Origin: Labilithrix luteola
GTDB lineage: Bacteria; Myxococcota_A; Polyangia; Polyangiales; Polyangiaceae
NCBI GenBank assembly: GCA_026225435.1
Contig: JAMFST010000457.1
Coordinates: 1 to 5,834, forward strand
Length of the DNA stretch: 5,834 nt
Direction: 5' to 3'
Part shown: positions 5,144 through 5,834 of the stretch, one piece after another
Position numbering within the stretch: position 1 is the first letter of the stretch
Layout: each line of letters begins with the position of its first letter
The notes under the pieces: generated by a model
Told to the model about the DNA's origin: nothing
Database searches by the model: none
Seen by the model: the letters and a program-made list of their open reading frames with translations, nothing else
Made by a program: the position numbers and the translations under genes

Positions 5144-5834
5144 ACTTGCCGGTCCAGTGCGGCTTGCGCTTCTCGCGGAACGCGACGATCCCCTCGGTCG
5201 CGTCCTTGGTCTGCGTCATCATCGCCAGCATCACCTGGGCGTACTCGAGCGACTGGTTCAGGGTCATGTCGCGCATGGCGCGGAAGGCCATCTTGCCCAG
5301 GCGGATGCCCGACGGGGACTTGTTCACCGTGCGCTCGAGGAGCCAGTCGAGCTTCGCATCCAGCTCCGCGGCCGGCGCCACGTAGTTCACCAGGCCGAGC
5401 GCGAGCGCTTCGTTCGCGTCCACCGGCTCGCCGGTGATGCAGAGCTCCATCAGCTTGCGGGCCGGGAGCACCCGCATCATGTACGGCAGGATCATCATCG
5501 GGAAGATGCCGATGCCGCTCTCCGGCGTGCCGAACTTCGCCCGGTCCGTGCTCACGGCCATGTCGCAGGCGCAGAGCAGGCCGAGACCGCCGGCCATGGC
5601 GTGGCCGTTGACCCGCGCGATGATCGGCAGGCGGCAGGCGCCCATCCGCTCGAAGAGCGCGACGACGAAGTTGCGCGGCTCGGACGGCTCGAAGGTGAAC
5701 GGCGTGTCGCCCGAGGTGCTCTTCAGATCCCCGCCGGCGCAGAAGGCGCGATCGCCTCGCCCGGTGAGCACCACCGCGCGGCAGTCCGGATCCGCCTCGG
5801 CCGCGTCGAGACCCGCCTTGATGCCGGCGGCGAC
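5142..5834 (-). CDS. Enoyl-CoA hydratase/isomerase family protein, LiuC/AtuE-like, 5' end missing
   Basis: The last 230 residues of a crotonase-fold acyl-CoA enzyme; the frame continues to the window edge, and with a usual length near 260 about 30 N-terminal residues are missing. FCAGGDL (31-37) and GHAMAGGLGLLCACD (77-91) supply the CoA-binding and oxyanion-hole segments; FGTPESGIGIFP (101-112) carries Glu105, matching the second catalytic glutamate of classical hydratases. The position of the first (Glu144 in rat enzyme) is Gly85. Loss of that residue with retention of the second is what I recall for bacterial methylglutaconyl-CoA hydratase (LiuC) and the related AtuE. The C-terminus EGIVAFREKRKP is typical. 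Neighbouring carboxylase genes support hydration of a 3-methyl- or isohexenyl-glutaconyl-CoA. A GTG at 5774 is not the true start, because in-frame upstream codons (AEADPDCRAVVLTG) continue the crotonase pattern. Substrate is inferred. Confidence 0.93.
   Translation of the reverse strand, partial: VAAGIKAGLDAAEADPDCRAVVLTGRGDRAFCAGGDLKSTSGDTPFTFEPSEPRNFVVALFERMGACRLPIIARVNGHAMAGGLGLLCACDMAVSTDRAKFGTPESGIGIFPMMILPYMMRVLPARKLMELCITGEPVDANEALALGLVNYVAPAAELDAKLDWLLERTVNKSPSGIRLGKMAFRAMRDMTLNQSLEYAQVMLAMMTQTKDATEGIVAFREKRKPHWTGK

Overview
The window is a high-GC stretch (roughly two thirds G+C by eye, with G/C strongly favoured at third codon positions). It holds one tightly packed run of six genes, all on the minus strand. 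High GC, the gene content and the subunit layout fit a high-GC Gram-negative bacterium such as a myxobacterium or other proteobacterium, but nothing in the sequence fixes the taxon. The first and last genes run off the window edges, so the operon promoter and terminator are not visible.

In transcription order (right to left): a 3' fragment of an enoyl-CoA hydratase/isomerase (5142-5834); a full-length AtuA-family protein (3285-5132); a TetR-type repressor (2512-3288); a biotin carboxylase (1080-2546); a small biotin carrier protein (580-1077); and the N-terminal 194 residues of an acyl-CoA carboxylase carboxyltransferase (1-583). The genes are separated by 9 or 2 bases or overlap by 4, 35 and 4 bases, so there is no intergenic space and translation is probably coupled throughout. 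No RNA genes, mobile elements, CRISPR arrays or terminators were seen.

The set reads as part of a catabolic module for a 3-methyl-branched enoyl-CoA. The two biotin genes plus the carboxyltransferase would form a methylcrotonyl-/geranyl-CoA carboxylase-like complex that carboxylates the gamma-methyl carbon of the substrate. The hydratase, which keeps only one of the two usual crotonase glutamates as LiuC/AtuE-type enzymes do, would hydrate the resulting glutaconyl-CoA. AtuA is a companion of such clusters in acyclic terpene and leucine/isovalerate pathways and its chemistry is unresolved. The TetR protein, encoded inside the operon, is a likely acyl-CoA-sensing autoregulator. An acyl-CoA dehydrogenase and an HMG-CoA-lyase-like enzyme would complete the pathway and are expected outside the window.

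The most interesting points are the carboxylase alpha chain split into two adjacent genes whose combined length matches the usual fused chain, the unusual acyl-CoA-pocket motif of the carboxyltransferase, the repressor buried inside the operon, and an AT-rich perfect palindrome in the interdomain linker of the AtuA gene.
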